64,000 nt of DNA from Clostridia bacterium (GCA_017510245.1 JAFWNQ010000025.1:39042-103041), one strand, 5' to 3'. Counted from the first letter of the stretch, positions 36,104 to 45,488 are shown. Notes: generated by a model from the sequence alone, not told the origin. Made by a program: numbers and translations.

Positions 36104-37240
36104 ATGAAAAAAGAAATAAAAAGTATATATAAAATTGAAAGTGTTATATTACTTTTATGCACAATTCTCTTATTTACACAAGATAGTAATATGAAATATA
36201 TACTTTCAATTATAGCTTTGGGAATAATTCTATTAATTGTAACTCGAGCATATAAGAAAAAAAGAGACACTAATTTTTTTAGAGGCTCAGCAACAAGAAT
36301 AATGCTTGCAGTAATTATTTTTTACTTTATAATAATATTTTTATTAGGATTATTATTAGGATTTGGCAAAACCCTATTTTCTATGAATCCATATAAATGG
36401 TTACAAGGATTAATACCAACATTTATAATAACAATCATAAGCGAAAGACTAAGATATTTAATAGTAAAAAACAACCCAACAGAAAAGAAAGCAATATATT
36501 TGTTAACAGCTCTGATGGCATTATTTAATATAGTGGTAATTACAAATATATATACATTATCTAGTTTATACGTTATTTTTATATTTATATGTGTAACCGT
36601 ATTACCAATTATTGCACAAGAACTGTTGTCAACTTATTTAGTTTTAAATTACGGGTATAGACCAGTAATAGTATATAAGCTTATTATGAATTTATATATA
36701 TACGTACTTCCAATTATGACAAATTTGGGTGATTATTTATTAGGCTCAGTAGGAATAATAATACCATTTACAATTTATGTGGTGCTTGTTAAATATTTAA
36801 AACCAAAAGAAGAAAGCAAAAGAACAGAAAAAATACTAGGAATTAATGTAGGCTTTATAACAATACCAATGATTATTATGATATTAATAATTATGATATT
36901 AGTATCTGGAATAACTAATTTTCAAATGATAGCAATTGCATCAAACTCTATGGTACCTGTTTATGAAAGAGGAGATACAATAATATTTGAAAAAATAGAT
37001 ACAAAATTATTACAAGACGATGACATAATTGTTTTTAAAAGAGATAATATAATTATTGCACATAGAATAATAAAAACAAAAGAGGATTCTTCAAAACTAT
37101 ATTTTTATACAAAAGGAGATGCAAATAATTCTGCAGATGCAGAATTTGTAAATGAAGATGATGTACTTGGAATAGTTAGGAGAGTGGTAAAATACATAGG
37201 ATATCCGACAGTATTATTAAACGAACTGTTTAGGAGGTGA
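36104..37240 (+). CDS. sipW: Signal peptidase I, SipW/ER type, with long membrane N-terminus
   Basis: 378 aa. Residues 1 to about 240 form seven or eight membrane spans; the catalytic domain follows. SNSMVPVYERGD holds the Ser nucleophile (Ser282), IIAHRII the His that replaces the usual Lys in ER-type enzymes (about residue 320), and TKGDANNSAD the Asp. SipW enzymes process TasA/camelysin-type precursors, and two such precursors flank this gene. The large polytopic extension is unlike B. subtilis SipW (about 190 aa). Its stop overlaps the ribosome site of the next gene. Confidence 0.85.
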   Translation: MKKEIKSIYKIESVILLLCTILLFTQDSNMKYILSIIALGIILLIVTRAYKKKRDTNFFRGSATRIMLAVIIFYFIIIFLLGLLLGFGKTLFSMNPYKWLQGLIPTFIITIISERLRYLIVKNNPTEKKAIYLLTALMALFNIVVITNIYTLSSLYVIFIFICVTVLPIIAQELLSTYLVLNYGYRPVIVYKLIMNLYIYVLPIMTNLGDYLLGSVGIIIPFTIYVVLVKYLKPKEESKRTEKILGINVGFITIPMIIMILIIMILVSGITNFQMIAIASNSMVPVYERGDTIIFEKIDTKLLQDDDIIVFKRDNIIIAHRIIKTKEDSSKLYFYTKGDANNSADAEFVNEDDVLGIVRRVVKYIGYPTVLLNELFRR

Positions 37241-37248
37241 GAAAAAAC

Positions 37249-38298
37249 GTGAGAATGAATAGAATTAGAAAAAGGAGATTCATAGCAACATTAGTCATAC
37301 TATTTGTTTTAGGAATTATCTTTTTTTCTACTGGATACAAAAAATGTGAAGATGAAATATATACATATAAAGAAAACAATACAGTTGATTATAAAGTGTA
37401 TTTGAAAAATAATAACTTTTTTGACACCGTATATCTAGAAAAAGACAAAACCTATATCACAAGTTTAATTGACTATATAGATGCAGATTTTGCATATATT
37501 GTAGAATTTAATGAAAAAGTATCTGGTAATTTGGACTATGCCTTGTTTGCTGAAATAAAAGCTGATAAGAATAGCAATGAAATAGGAAACTATTGGACAA
37601 AAGAATATGAACTTAGCAACAAAGAAACAAGTAGTATAGTAAGCTCAAATTCTCACGAAATAAGAGTAAAGAAAGAAATTGATTATAATAAATATAATGA
37701 CCTACTAAATAGTTTTATTAAAGAATATGGACTACAAACTGAATCAACATTAAAAGTTTATCTGAAAGTTACTGGAGATGCAAAAATAGATAGTACTAAT
37801 GAAACAATAGATATAGATTCAGAAATTAGTCTAACAATTCCACTATCAAAATTGGCAGTTGAAGGAAAAATAGAAACAGAAAGCAATAACAAAGAAAAAG
37901 AGTTTATAAGAAAAACTACAGAGACAGAACCATATCGTAAATTATCAAAGATTTTATTTATAATTGTAGTAATAATGTTTGTTTATAATTTGCTAAAATA
38001 CATAATATTTTTAGCAAATAGAAATAATTATTTAAATTATAGAGATAGAATCAAGAAAATTAACTTAGATTATGAAGATATTATAACAAAAGTAAAAAAG
38101 ATGAATACAGATGACTTTGCAGTAATTGATGTTGAGACATTTGATGATTTAATTAGTGTTTATGCAACTACTAGAGAGCCAATAAATTTTTTATTTGGAA
38201 ATAATAAATCTAGATACTTTATAATTAAAGGTAATACATGTTATATGTATACTATTATTAAAGAGGAAATTAATAGTAATGAAAAACAAAAAAAATAA
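37249..38298 (+). CDS. DUF5305-like membrane-anchored protein
   Basis: 349 aa. Basic N-terminus, membrane span (FIATLVILFVLGIIFFSTGY), an extracellular beta-rich domain (VDYKVYLKNNNFFDTVYLEK; NYWTKEYELSNKETSSIV), a second span (about residues 225-247) and a cytoplasmic tail. This layout with the YKVYLKxNxFF motif fits DUF5305, often encoded beside SipW-type peptidases. The GTG at 37249 is chosen because AGGAGGTG (37232-37239) lies 9 nt upstream; the earlier GTG at 37237 is inside that site. Function unknown; maybe a helper of export or assembly. Confidence 0.65.
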   Translation: MRMNRIRKRRFIATLVILFVLGIIFFSTGYKKCEDEIYTYKENNTVDYKVYLKNNNFFDTVYLEKDKTYITSLIDYIDADFAYIVEFNEKVSGNLDYALFAEIKADKNSNEIGNYWTKEYELSNKETSSIVSSNSHEIRVKKEIDYNKYNDLLNSFIKEYGLQTESTLKVYLKVTGDAKIDSTNETIDIDSEISLTIPLSKLAVEGKIETESNNKEKEFIRKTTETEPYRKLSKILFIIVVIMFVYNLLKYIIFLANRNNYLNYRDRIKKINLDYEDIITKVKKMNTDDFAVIDVETFDDLISVYATTREPINFLFGNNKSRYFIIKGNTCYMYTIIKEEINSNEKQKK

Positions 38299-40639
38299 TG
38301 GTTTCAAAATTGTAGTTATATTATTTATAATAGCCCTAGCGTTTATGACGGTAGGGTTTGCTGCATATAATCAACTAATTAATATAAATGGTACTGCAAC
38401 TATAAAGCCAGATGGGAAAATACACATAGAAAGTGTAGTAGTAAAAGATAAGACCCTAAATGCAACTATTGAGCCTGCACCAGCATTTACAGATGAAGAG
38501 ATAACTAATTTTAATCTAAGTTTTTATACAGATAATAACCTAACTACAGAATACTATGCTACTTTTGAAATAACAATATCAAATGAAAGCTCTTATGATT
38601 TTTTATATAGAGAACCAAATTATTCACTTACAGTTACTAAAGATGGAAATATATACAATGATTTATTAACTATTACAATTTCGAATATTACAAATGGTGA
38701 AAGTATTCCAAAGGAATCGAAAAAAACTTTTATGGCAACAATATCTTTTACTAATCCTGACTTAGAGATAACAGGAAGATATGTTGTAAATGGTGAATTT
38801 ACACCAGACTATAAAGAAGAAACAATAGGAAGTTTAACTGGAAGTGTAGATTCTTCTGCAATTGGAGATCTAACAGGATCGAATCAAATGGCAGCATTTA
38901 ATGTTGAGGTAATGAGTACTTATGACACAGAAGTAACATTTAAGATTTCAACTGCTGATACTGATAAATACATAGCTGTAAATTCAGAAGGTACTCAAGC
39001 ACCACAGTTTAAAATAAGTGCTAACAACCCCGGTCAAAGATATACTTTTTATATAAAAAAAGAAGCAGGAAACTATGAATTTAATAATGAAATAGAAAAT
39101 GTTAAAATATTAATTACTCCTACAGGCGAAAGTGGAGTTAATTGTGGAAAAGTAAAAGTTAGAGTAGACACTAATGGACCAACAGACACAGTAGCACCAG
39201 TTATAAGCAATGTATTGGCAGCCTATTCCGGAAGTAACTATGGAATAACTGTTAGCTGGAATGCAACAGATAATTCTGGAGCATCAGCCTTAGATACATT
39301 TACTATTATTCCTTACCTAAAAAACCAGGATAATACATACAGTGAATTATCATCTGTTACAACAAGCAATTTAAATTACACATTTACTGGAATCGACGAA
39401 GGTGCAACATATTATTATATTGTGTATGGAAAAGATACAAATGGGAATAAAGCAAATACAAAGGAAATACAGAGTGCAACAGAAAGCAATGGACATGCAT
39501 GTAGAAGTGCAGATTTTACGGGAAAATGGCAATTTACAGTAACATATAGTTTAAGTGGTGGAAACTTTAACATATCAAATGGATTTGTTGATACAGCATA
39601 CAGATTTTCAGATTATTCACATGAGCTTAGAGCAACAACTAATGGATATACAGCTAGAGTAAATGAAGTAACTATGGGTGGAGAAACAAAGACATATAGT
39701 TATAACAATAACCAAATTAAAATTACAAATCCTATTACAGGGAATATAAAAATAACAGCGTCAGCTAGTTGTTTAGTAGAAGGAACAATGATACTTCTAG
39801 CAAATAATAAATATAAAAGAATTGAAGATATAGAATATACTGATTTATTGAAAGTATATGATCATATAAATGGTGGAGTAACAGAAAGCTATCCAATATG
39901 GATTGAAGAAGAAAGAAACAGTGACTACTATAGAGAAATAACATTTAATGACGAAACAAGTATAAAAATTGTTAATAGTCATTATATATTTGATGTAGAC
40001 AAAAAAATATATATAGATGCAGGGGATGATGAACAATGTAAAATAGGAACTAGAGTATATAAATGGAATAATGATGAATTAGAGATAGTGACTATTGTAA
40101 ATATAGAAGATAAAAAAGAGAGAGTGAAGACTTATAATATAGTATCAACAAATTATTATAATATAATAGCTAATGACATAATAACAACAGATCCAACATC
40201 AAGCATATCAAATATATATGGGTTTAAAGATAATATGATATATAGTGATGGATTTGAAAAAATCTCTAATGGATTAAAACTACCATATTTATTTGTTGAA
40301 AAATCTATACCACATTACTTATATAAAGGTTTAAACTTACAAAATGCTTTATCTTTAGTAATAAATAACAAAATAGATACATCTTTTCTAGGAGATTTTA
40401 TAAATAGTCATACATTGGAACCTAAAACCAAAGAAGGAAATAGATTTTTTATGATGACCACGTCCTTAGATGATGTAAGTGAAGAAAATGTTGAAAAACA
40501 CTTATATAAAGAGAATAGTTATTATGAATTACCAAAAAATGGTGCAAGATACTTTGTAGATACATTTTCTAATAAAAAATACAAACCAGGTAAAAAAATA
40601 AAGGTTGAAAATAGTAGACATTTTAAAGCAGTAAAATAA
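38279..40639 (+). CDS. SipW-type secreted protein with FN3 and Hint (intein/hedgehog-like) domains
   Basis: 786 aa. SipW-type N-terminus (KKNNGFKIVVILFIIALAF then NQLININGTATI), beta-rich modules to about residue 300, an FN3 domain (PVISNVLAAYSGSNYGITVS to about residue 400), a further beta module, then a Hint domain opening with Cys498 in ASCLVEGTMILLANNKYKRI, a VNSHYIFD His motif, and a C-terminal block TYNIVSTNYYNIIANDIITT near residue 630. The usual His-Asn splice end is Thr-Thr-Asp-Pro, so full splicing is unlikely, but N-S acyl shift and self-cleavage are possible. About 150 unknown residues follow. Overlaps the previous gene by 20 nt. Confidence 0.75.
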   Translation: MKNKKNNGFKIVVILFIIALAFMTVGFAAYNQLININGTATIKPDGKIHIESVVVKDKTLNATIEPAPAFTDEEITNFNLSFYTDNNLTTEYYATFEITISNESSYDFLYREPNYSLTVTKDGNIYNDLLTITISNITNGESIPKESKKTFMATISFTNPDLEITGRYVVNGEFTPDYKEETIGSLTGSVDSSAIGDLTGSNQMAAFNVEVMSTYDTEVTFKISTADTDKYIAVNSEGTQAPQFKISANNPGQRYTFYIKKEAGNYEFNNEIENVKILITPTGESGVNCGKVKVRVDTNGPTDTVAPVISNVLAAYSGSNYGITVSWNATDNSGASALDTFTIIPYLKNQDNTYSELSSVTTSNLNYTFTGIDEGATYYYIVYGKDTNGNKANTKEIQSATESNGHACRSADFTGKWQFTVTYSLSGGNFNISNGFVDTAYRFSDYSHELRATTNGYTARVNEVTMGGETKTYSYNNNQIKITNPITGNIKITASASCLVEGTMILLANNKYKRIEDIEYTDLLKVYDHINGGVTESYPIWIEEERNSDYYREITFNDETSIKIVNSHYIFDVDKKIYIDAGDDEQCKIGTRVYKWNNDELEIVTIVNIEDKKERVKTYNIVSTNYYNIIANDIITTDPTSSISNIYGFKDNMIYSDGFEKISNGLKLPYLFVEKSIPHYLYKGLNLQNALSLVINNKIDTSFLGDFINSHTLEPKTKEGNRFFMMTTSLDDVSEENVEKHLYKENSYYELPKNGARYFVDTFSNKKYKPGKKIKVENSRHFKAVK

Positions 40640-40672
40640 AAAGATGAAAAGCTAGATTGCTTTTCATCTTTT
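40639..40672. terminator. Bidirectional terminator between convergent genes
   Basis: AAAAGATGAAAAGC (40639-40652), loop TAGATT, GCTTTTCATCTTTT (40659-40672): a 14-bp perfect stem. The minus gene's last codons lie within it. Confidence 0.85.
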
Positions 40673-41647
40673 GGCTGGATTGATTTCATATTCTATTTTA
40701 AAATAATCAAATTTGCTTAGTTCGTTTAGTTCTAAACAATCTAGATAAGTGTCTAGTTGCTCATAGTTTTTACATGCAAGAATTATTGCTGAATTAAGCT
40801 TAAAATTATAAGCAAGATCTATTGCAAAATCTAAACTATCCATTATAGAGGCCTTTTCTTTTTTTCTCATAAAACGAAATGTTTCTTTAAATCTAGAGAA
40901 AACCCCATTTTTATGCTTATCAAGAGGAAGTGTAAACTCGTTTTTTATAACATCTTCAGCATTAATATATTGATCACTAGATTCTAAAATATTTGTAACT
41001 TCTTCAATTGTATATGGTAAAAATATTTTGTTTTTCTTTTCAGAAATAAGTAATATATTATTATCATGTAATTCATCTGTGTACTCATTCATAGTTGATG
41101 ATATGTTATCCACAGATTCTTCTTCATTTAGTTTTTTTATTTTTGAATCATTACCTTGAGTATCTATTATTTCATATGTACTATTATCTCTTTTTTCTGA
41201 ATCAACTTTTATTTCAAATTTATTTTTAGCTTTTTTTTGTGTTTTCATCTTAACTGTTTTTTTTGTCTCAAACTCTACTTCATTTTCTTCTAGAGAATGA
41301 AAAAAATTGGAATACTTTACTAAGAATTTACTTATACTATTAGAAGTTAACTCAATAGCTTCATCATATTCATTTAAACATCTATTATAAGTAATTAATT
41401 CTGAATGTTTTAATTCTCCATTTGTATAGTCATCATAATGAGTCTTTAAAAATTTAATTGTCTTAACATTTTTTTTACAGCTATCTAAATTAGATTTAAC
41501 TTGTCTTAAAAGTTCTAAAATATCCTGAGTATCATCAGATAAACGCATATCTTGTATATAATTATCAATACTTTTTAAACACTCATGTAAAATGTTTATA
41601 TTACCATTTTGCTTTTCTAATTCTAAATCTAATTGATCTATATCCAT
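40664..41647 (-). CDS. Coiled-coil protein of unknown function
   Basis: 327 aa, cytoplasmic, no membrane span or signal. The first 150 residues (DIDQLDLELEKQNGNINILH...) are charged and helical, probably coiled coil. A Lys-rich middle (VKMKTQKKAKNKFEIKVDSE) is followed by a more globular end (AIDLAYNFKLNSAIILACKN). The ATG at 41647 has GGAGG 7 nt upstream and lies just behind a minus promoter (41679-41707), which excludes earlier starts. I do not recognise the family. It is divergent from the metallopeptidase-like gene. Confidence 0.65.
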   Translation of the reverse strand: MDIDQLDLELEKQNGNINILHECLKSIDNYIQDMRLSDDTQDILELLRQVKSNLDSCKKNVKTIKFLKTHYDDYTNGELKHSELITYNRCLNEYDEAIELTSNSISKFLVKYSNFFHSLEENEVEFETKKTVKMKTQKKAKNKFEIKVDSEKRDNSTYEIIDTQGNDSKIKKLNEEESVDNISSTMNEYTDELHDNNILLISEKKNKIFLPYTIEEVTNILESSDQYINAEDVIKNEFTLPLDKHKNGVFSRFKETFRFMRKKEKASIMDSLDFAIDLAYNFKLNSAIILACKNYEQLDTYLDCLELNELSKFDYFKIEYEINPAKR

Positions 41648-41678
41648 TAGGTTTCCTCCATCTTTAGTAATTATTTTA

Positions 41679-41707
41679 ATTATAATATTAAAGGTATTAT
41701 TAATCAA
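41679..41707 (-). promoter_or_regulatory. Promoter of the coiled-coil gene
   Basis: On the minus strand TTGATT (41702-41707), 17-bp spacer, TATAAT (41679-41684), 30-odd bases before the start codon. Confidence 0.65.
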
Positions 41708-41808
41708 GTAATAATTAAAAAATTTTCAAAAACAATTTAAATATTTGTATGCTGAATTAATTAAGTTAAAACTAGTAATTATATATAATATCAAAATATA
41801 TGAAAAAG

Positions 41809-41823
41809 CATATTATTAATATG
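41809..41823. promoter_or_regulatory. Palindrome in the divergent intergenic region
   Basis: CATATTATTAATATG is a perfect inverted repeat around a single central T, between the two divergent promoters. It could be an operator. Confidence 0.3.
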
Positions 41824-41851
41824 TTATAATAGTATAATCGACCTTCATTAC

Positions 41852-41880
41852 TTGACATTTTCTTTGATTAATTATAGGAT
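41852..41880 (+). promoter_or_regulatory. Promoter of the metallopeptidase-like gene
   Basis: TTGACA (41852-41857), 17-bp spacer, TAGGAT (41875-41880). A 130-nt leader follows. Confidence 0.6.
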
Positions 41881-41899
41881 TTATATAAATACAAGTTGG

Positions 41900-41928
41900 A
41901 TACAAAAATATTGAATATATTTTTGTAT
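41900..41928 (+). other. Leader hairpin
   Basis: ATACAAAAATAT, loop TGAAT, ATATTTTTGTAT: a 12-bp AT-rich stem in the leader of the 42011 gene. With the promoters and palindrome this is all that is seen in the 41648-42010 gap. Confidence 0.45.
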
Positions 41929-42010
41929 AGCTTTAAAGAGAAATGCTGTGATATGTAGCTTGGATTGTTAAATAAGAATTGTTGAGAGGAGGAAAGATAC
42001 ATTAGGATAA

Positions 42011-43273
42011 ATGGAAGGAGATTTTATTGATGAAGTAGGAAGGAAATTCGGATATGATGCAGAGTTGATAAATGCATTAAAAAGATGTATTCCTGCAATG
42101 ATAGAAGGAAAATCAGATGAAGAGATAGAATTATTAAAGAATACTCTATCGAGGGTACAAATATATACATTTGATAAACGACCTACTCAAAAAGAGGTAG
42201 ATGATATTACATCTGAAAAAGTAAATGGAAGAAATAACCATGTAACAACAATCGAATGTGATAAAGGAGAGTATGATAGAGGAACTCCATGTGGAGGATA
42301 TGTAAACCAACCAATTTTTGATGAGAATATGAATATTGTAGATAGAGTAGGCTTCATTTATTTAACAAATCTTGACGAAGGAAGTAGTACAGCTGAGTTT
42401 TATGGCACAAAAATAAACTTATCTCACTTGATTCATGAGCTTGGACATGCATGGAGTGCACAAAAAGGAGAATATGAGCAAGAAGAAAACGGTAATTTTA
42501 CAATGAGAGTTGGAACAGCTAGGTTTAAGCATAGAGTTGATAGAATTAATCATACTGTAGAAGAAGTTAGTATTAAGGGGTTATATGTTGAAGAAGCATT
42601 AAATTCAATTGAAGAAGAAGATACACTATACAAAATGTTTGATATAGAAAGTTATCGTGACATTCCAGGGTATATTCCATCAGACTATCAAGGGATAATG
42701 ACATCAATGATGAGACACTATAAGGATAAACTGGGGGAAGATATTTTTCAAAAAATGAGATTATTAAAAGAAGATGATGGAATTGAAAGATTTCAAAAGT
42801 ATTTTGACCAAACAGAGTTTATGAAAAAAATGAGTGAACCAGAATACTATGTAGAAAAAGAAAAAGAATTGGCAAGTGCTCAAGAGACAAATATGTCAGA
42901 TGCTGCAAAAAAAAGGATTAGAGATTTTTTTGAAAAATATAGAAGTCTTTATTTGACTCCACAAAATAATAATAATTTCATTGAGTGTTTAGATTCAACA
43001 ATGGAACAAGTATTTAGTTTTATGTCTATAAGATATAGTTATGACATAATGCAGGAAGATGGAATGGATGCATATAGAAGGACTCAAATTGCAATGATGT
43101 CTGAGGGATATAAACCTGTTAACGAGGTGTCAGAGATGATAGAAGAAAAGGAACATGACAGTATAGAGAATACTTCGAAAACAATTGAAAGAGATTCAAG
43201 TAGTGATGATGATAAACCATTAGGAGAAAAAAGAATAGATTCAAAATGTGTTGGCGACGAAAGAGATATATAA
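42011..43273 (+). CDS. HExxH putative zinc metallopeptidase, unknown family
   Basis: 420 aa. HELGHAWSAQ (His142, Glu143, His146) is a gluzincin-type zinc motif. Downstream TVEEVSIKGLYVEEALNSIE has the Glu expected as third ligand. No signal peptide or membrane span, so cytoplasmic or exported by another route. The last 45 residues are acidic, Ser-rich and disordered (DSSSDDDKPLGEKRIDSK). The start is set by an in-frame stop just upstream; the only strong ribosome site (GAGGAGG) is 18 nt away, so initiation may be weak. Neighbours are also uncharacterised. Confidence 0.6.
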   Translation: MEGDFIDEVGRKFGYDAELINALKRCIPAMIEGKSDEEIELLKNTLSRVQIYTFDKRPTQKEVDDITSEKVNGRNNHVTTIECDKGEYDRGTPCGGYVNQPIFDENMNIVDRVGFIYLTNLDEGSSTAEFYGTKINLSHLIHELGHAWSAQKGEYEQEENGNFTMRVGTARFKHRVDRINHTVEEVSIKGLYVEEALNSIEEEDTLYKMFDIESYRDIPGYIPSDYQGIMTSMMRHYKDKLGEDIFQKMRLLKEDDGIERFQKYFDQTEFMKKMSEPEYYVEKEKELASAQETNMSDAAKKRIRDFFEKYRSLYLTPQNNNNFIECLDSTMEQVFSFMSIRYSYDIMQEDGMDAYRRTQIAMMSEGYKPVNEVSEMIEEKEHDSIENTSKTIERDSSSDDDKPLGEKRIDSKCVGDERDI

Positions 43274-43372
43274 ATGTAATAACAATATTATATTTATGTA
43301 ATGCTAGTGTAACAGAAATGTAAACTATTTATGATATCATTAAAATAATAAAATAAAGTAGGAGTATAGTTT

Positions 43373-45061
43373 ATGGATGAAAATAATGTTGATACTACAT
43401 TAACTGAGGAACAAAAAGATGAATTAGCAAAAGAGGTAAGCGAAAATGGTGTAGCAGTTGAACAAGAAATTAACGATAGTAATGTGGGAGTTCCACTAAT
43501 TAAAAGAGTTTTAAGTATGATTCCAACTTTGGGGTTAGCTTTTGCGCTAGGAAACATAAATGCTGGTGAAGTAGTAAGAAATATTGGAAACACATTAGGA
43601 AAAAGCGGAGAAGTACTAGAGCAAATAACTGAAAATGCTCCTAAAATTGCGAAGGCTATACAAGTAACAGGAGACAGATTGTTTAAGATTACAGAAGTTT
43701 TTTCTAAAAATGAAAGCGAACAACATCATGAAGCACAAGATAGTAATAGTGTTAAGCAAGTTCCAAATGCACAAAGCCAAGATACAAAAATGAAACAGGC
43801 AGCTTTTTGGACACAGGGAGATGATAAAATCTCAAATATAATGCAAAATGCTAGAGTAAATGAAAATGGAAAAGTAGTTGGAATTGATGTTTCAGAAAGT
43901 TTACCAGCTGATGAATTAAGAAAAATGCTAACTACTGAAGGAATACCATCAACTGTGATGGATCAATTCGGAACACAGCATGATATAAGTGACTTAGCTG
44001 GAAAAATAGACTATGTAATGATTAAGATTGGAGTACGCGGATATGGTGGACCTGGAAACTTTGCTGATATAGGAGATTCTTATTTAGAACAAGCTAAAGT
44101 ATGTGAAGAGTTAGGAATTCCTTATGGATTTTACTATTATTCTACAGCTATTTCAGATCAGGAAGCTGAAGAAGAAGTTTCTCAAGTCAAAGAAAGACTA
44201 GATAGATTAAGAGATACAATTTCTACTGATTTCTTTTTAATGCCATTAACTCTTGATGTGGAACAATGTGAGGGGAGCAGATTGTGTGGAAGAGATGTAA
44301 CTGATGTGGCAGCTGAATGGGCAAACAAAGCTGAAGAAGTTACAGGGAAAAAAGTATTGCTTTATACTGGAGGGCGAGATGTTTCTGGACCTGAGAAGAT
44401 ATTAGATATATCTAGATTTAATGCTCAGCTAAGAAGTGGACCTACAAGAATTTGGACTCCAGGACCTAGAAAACCAGATGGAAGTCAAGTATATCAGGCT
44501 AACCAAAATCATATTAACAATATAGTAAATGAAGGTGGAGATATAGCTATAATTCAGTCTATTTTAGATCAATCTAATCCACAAGTTGGGTTTCCAAGTA
44601 GTGATATAGACATTATGGATAAAGATGTTTTTGAACAAATGATGAGAGAAGGACCAGGAGTTCCAAAAGCAAGATTTAACCCTTTGGAAGCAGTAAGAGT
44701 GTTGGTAGATGATAAATCAGAAGAAATACAACAAATTGAAGATGAACCGGAGCAACAGCAGACAGAACAAGGGGAACAACAAGATGGTGAAACAAAAGAA
44801 CAGTCAAGCTCAAAAGAGAAAAAAGAGAATAATGGATTCTTTGGGTGGATAAGAGAAAAAATAGGAGGAGTAATAAGAAAAATTGTTCCAGGAAAGAGAC
44901 TATTAAGCCTTCCTGAAGCAAAACAGGCGAGTTTGTCTAAAGAGGTTGACAGTTTTAGAGATTCATTGAAAGTTGATGTAAATGATGATAAACCCAAAGG
45001 AGGCGACGATCAACCAACAATAAAAAGAGCTGCTGATAGAGAGCCAGAAGATGACAGATAG
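43373..45061 (+). CDS. GH25-like muramidase domain protein with acidic tails
   Basis: 562 aa. Residues from about 162 form a GH25-type barrel: KVVGIDVSESLPADEL, KIDYVMIKIGVRGYGGPGNF, ELGIPYGFYYYSTAISDQEA and PLTLDVEQ with the Asp-x-Glu catalytic pair. N-terminally there is only a weakly hydrophobic stretch (VPLIKRVLSMIPTLGLAFAL, about residues 39-58) and no classical signal. The C-terminal 120 residues are Gln/Glu/Lys-rich and disordered with a basic patch (WIREKIGGVIRKIVPGKRLL). A lysozyme-type enzyme without a clear export signal next to an HExxH protein is unusual. Confidence 0.72.
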   Translation: MDENNVDTTLTEEQKDELAKEVSENGVAVEQEINDSNVGVPLIKRVLSMIPTLGLAFALGNINAGEVVRNIGNTLGKSGEVLEQITENAPKIAKAIQVTGDRLFKITEVFSKNESEQHHEAQDSNSVKQVPNAQSQDTKMKQAAFWTQGDDKISNIMQNARVNENGKVVGIDVSESLPADELRKMLTTEGIPSTVMDQFGTQHDISDLAGKIDYVMIKIGVRGYGGPGNFADIGDSYLEQAKVCEELGIPYGFYYYSTAISDQEAEEEVSQVKERLDRLRDTISTDFFLMPLTLDVEQCEGSRLCGRDVTDVAAEWANKAEEVTGKKVLLYTGGRDVSGPEKILDISRFNAQLRSGPTRIWTPGPRKPDGSQVYQANQNHINNIVNEGGDIAIIQSILDQSNPQVGFPSSDIDIMDKDVFEQMMREGPGVPKARFNPLEAVRVLVDDKSEEIQQIEDEPEQQQTEQGEQQDGETKEQSSSKEKKENNGFFGWIREKIGGVIRKIVPGKRLLSLPEAKQASLSKEVDSFRDSLKVDVNDDKPKGGDDQPTIKRAADREPEDDR

Positions 45062-45090
45062 TATTGATGTTTTAATAAGGAGGAATTTTT

Positions 45091-45348
45091 ATGTCACAAG
45101 AATATAAAAGAGGAAGTATAATAGAATTTCCAAGTATGCCAGAAAAAGAATGGGTAATTTTAAATATCTATATTGACAATAATAATCAATACTTATTAGT
45201 GGCTCCATATAATGAGGATGATTCTAAAGATGAAACTGAAAATATAGATTTTGTTAAAACAATACTGATAAAAATAGATGAGGATGAAAATGCAACTGTA
45301 GTTACAAATAGTAATGAAGTTAAAAGGATTATAGATATTGGAATATAA
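45091..45348 (+). CDS. Small acidic protein, unknown
   Basis: 85 aa. Starts MSQEYKRGSIIEFPSMPEKE and reads like a small beta barrel followed by an acidic loop (NEDDSKDETENIDFV). AAGGAGG 7 nt before the ATG; 29 bp behind the GH25-like gene, so probably co-transcribed. The GSIIEF...EWVILNIY pattern is reminiscent of small DUF4176-type proteins found near secretion loci in Firmicutes, but that is only a resemblance. Confidence 0.6.
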   Translation: MSQEYKRGSIIEFPSMPEKEWVILNIYIDNNNQYLLVAPYNEDDSKDETENIDFVKTILIKIDEDENATVVTNSNEVKRIIDIGI

Positions 45349-45353
45349 TAGAA

Positions 45354-45374
45354 GGGGCGACCATTGGTCGTCTC
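45354..45374 (+). terminator. Hairpin after the small acidic protein
   Basis: GGGGCGACC and GGTCGTCTC pair over 9 bp (two G.U) around ATT. No T-run; probable transcript end or RNA-stabilising hairpin. Confidence 0.45.
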
Positions 45375-45413
45375 AAATAATATGTAAATGAATAACCATT
45401 TTTTATTTTACAA

Positions 45414-45442
45414 TTGACACTAAGTGCTAATTGTAGTATGAT
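45414..45442 (+). promoter_or_regulatory. Promoter of second glycan locus
   Basis: TTGACA (45414-45419), 17-bp spacer, TATGAT (45437-45442). Confidence 0.75.
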
Positions 45443-45488
45443 GGAGCTATGCTAGTAGACGATATTAGAATAATTCAAGGAGATTATA

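Noticed and set aside
39770..40220. Complete protein-splicing intein
   Set aside because: No His-Asn plus Ser/Thr/Cys splice end is seen (block ends TTDP) and no homing endonuclease is present; a Hint or BIL-type domain is the better call.
41648..41707. 20-residue N-terminal extension of the coiled-coil protein
   Set aside because: It would begin within the -35 box of the minus promoter; the ATG at 41647 has GGAGG upstream.
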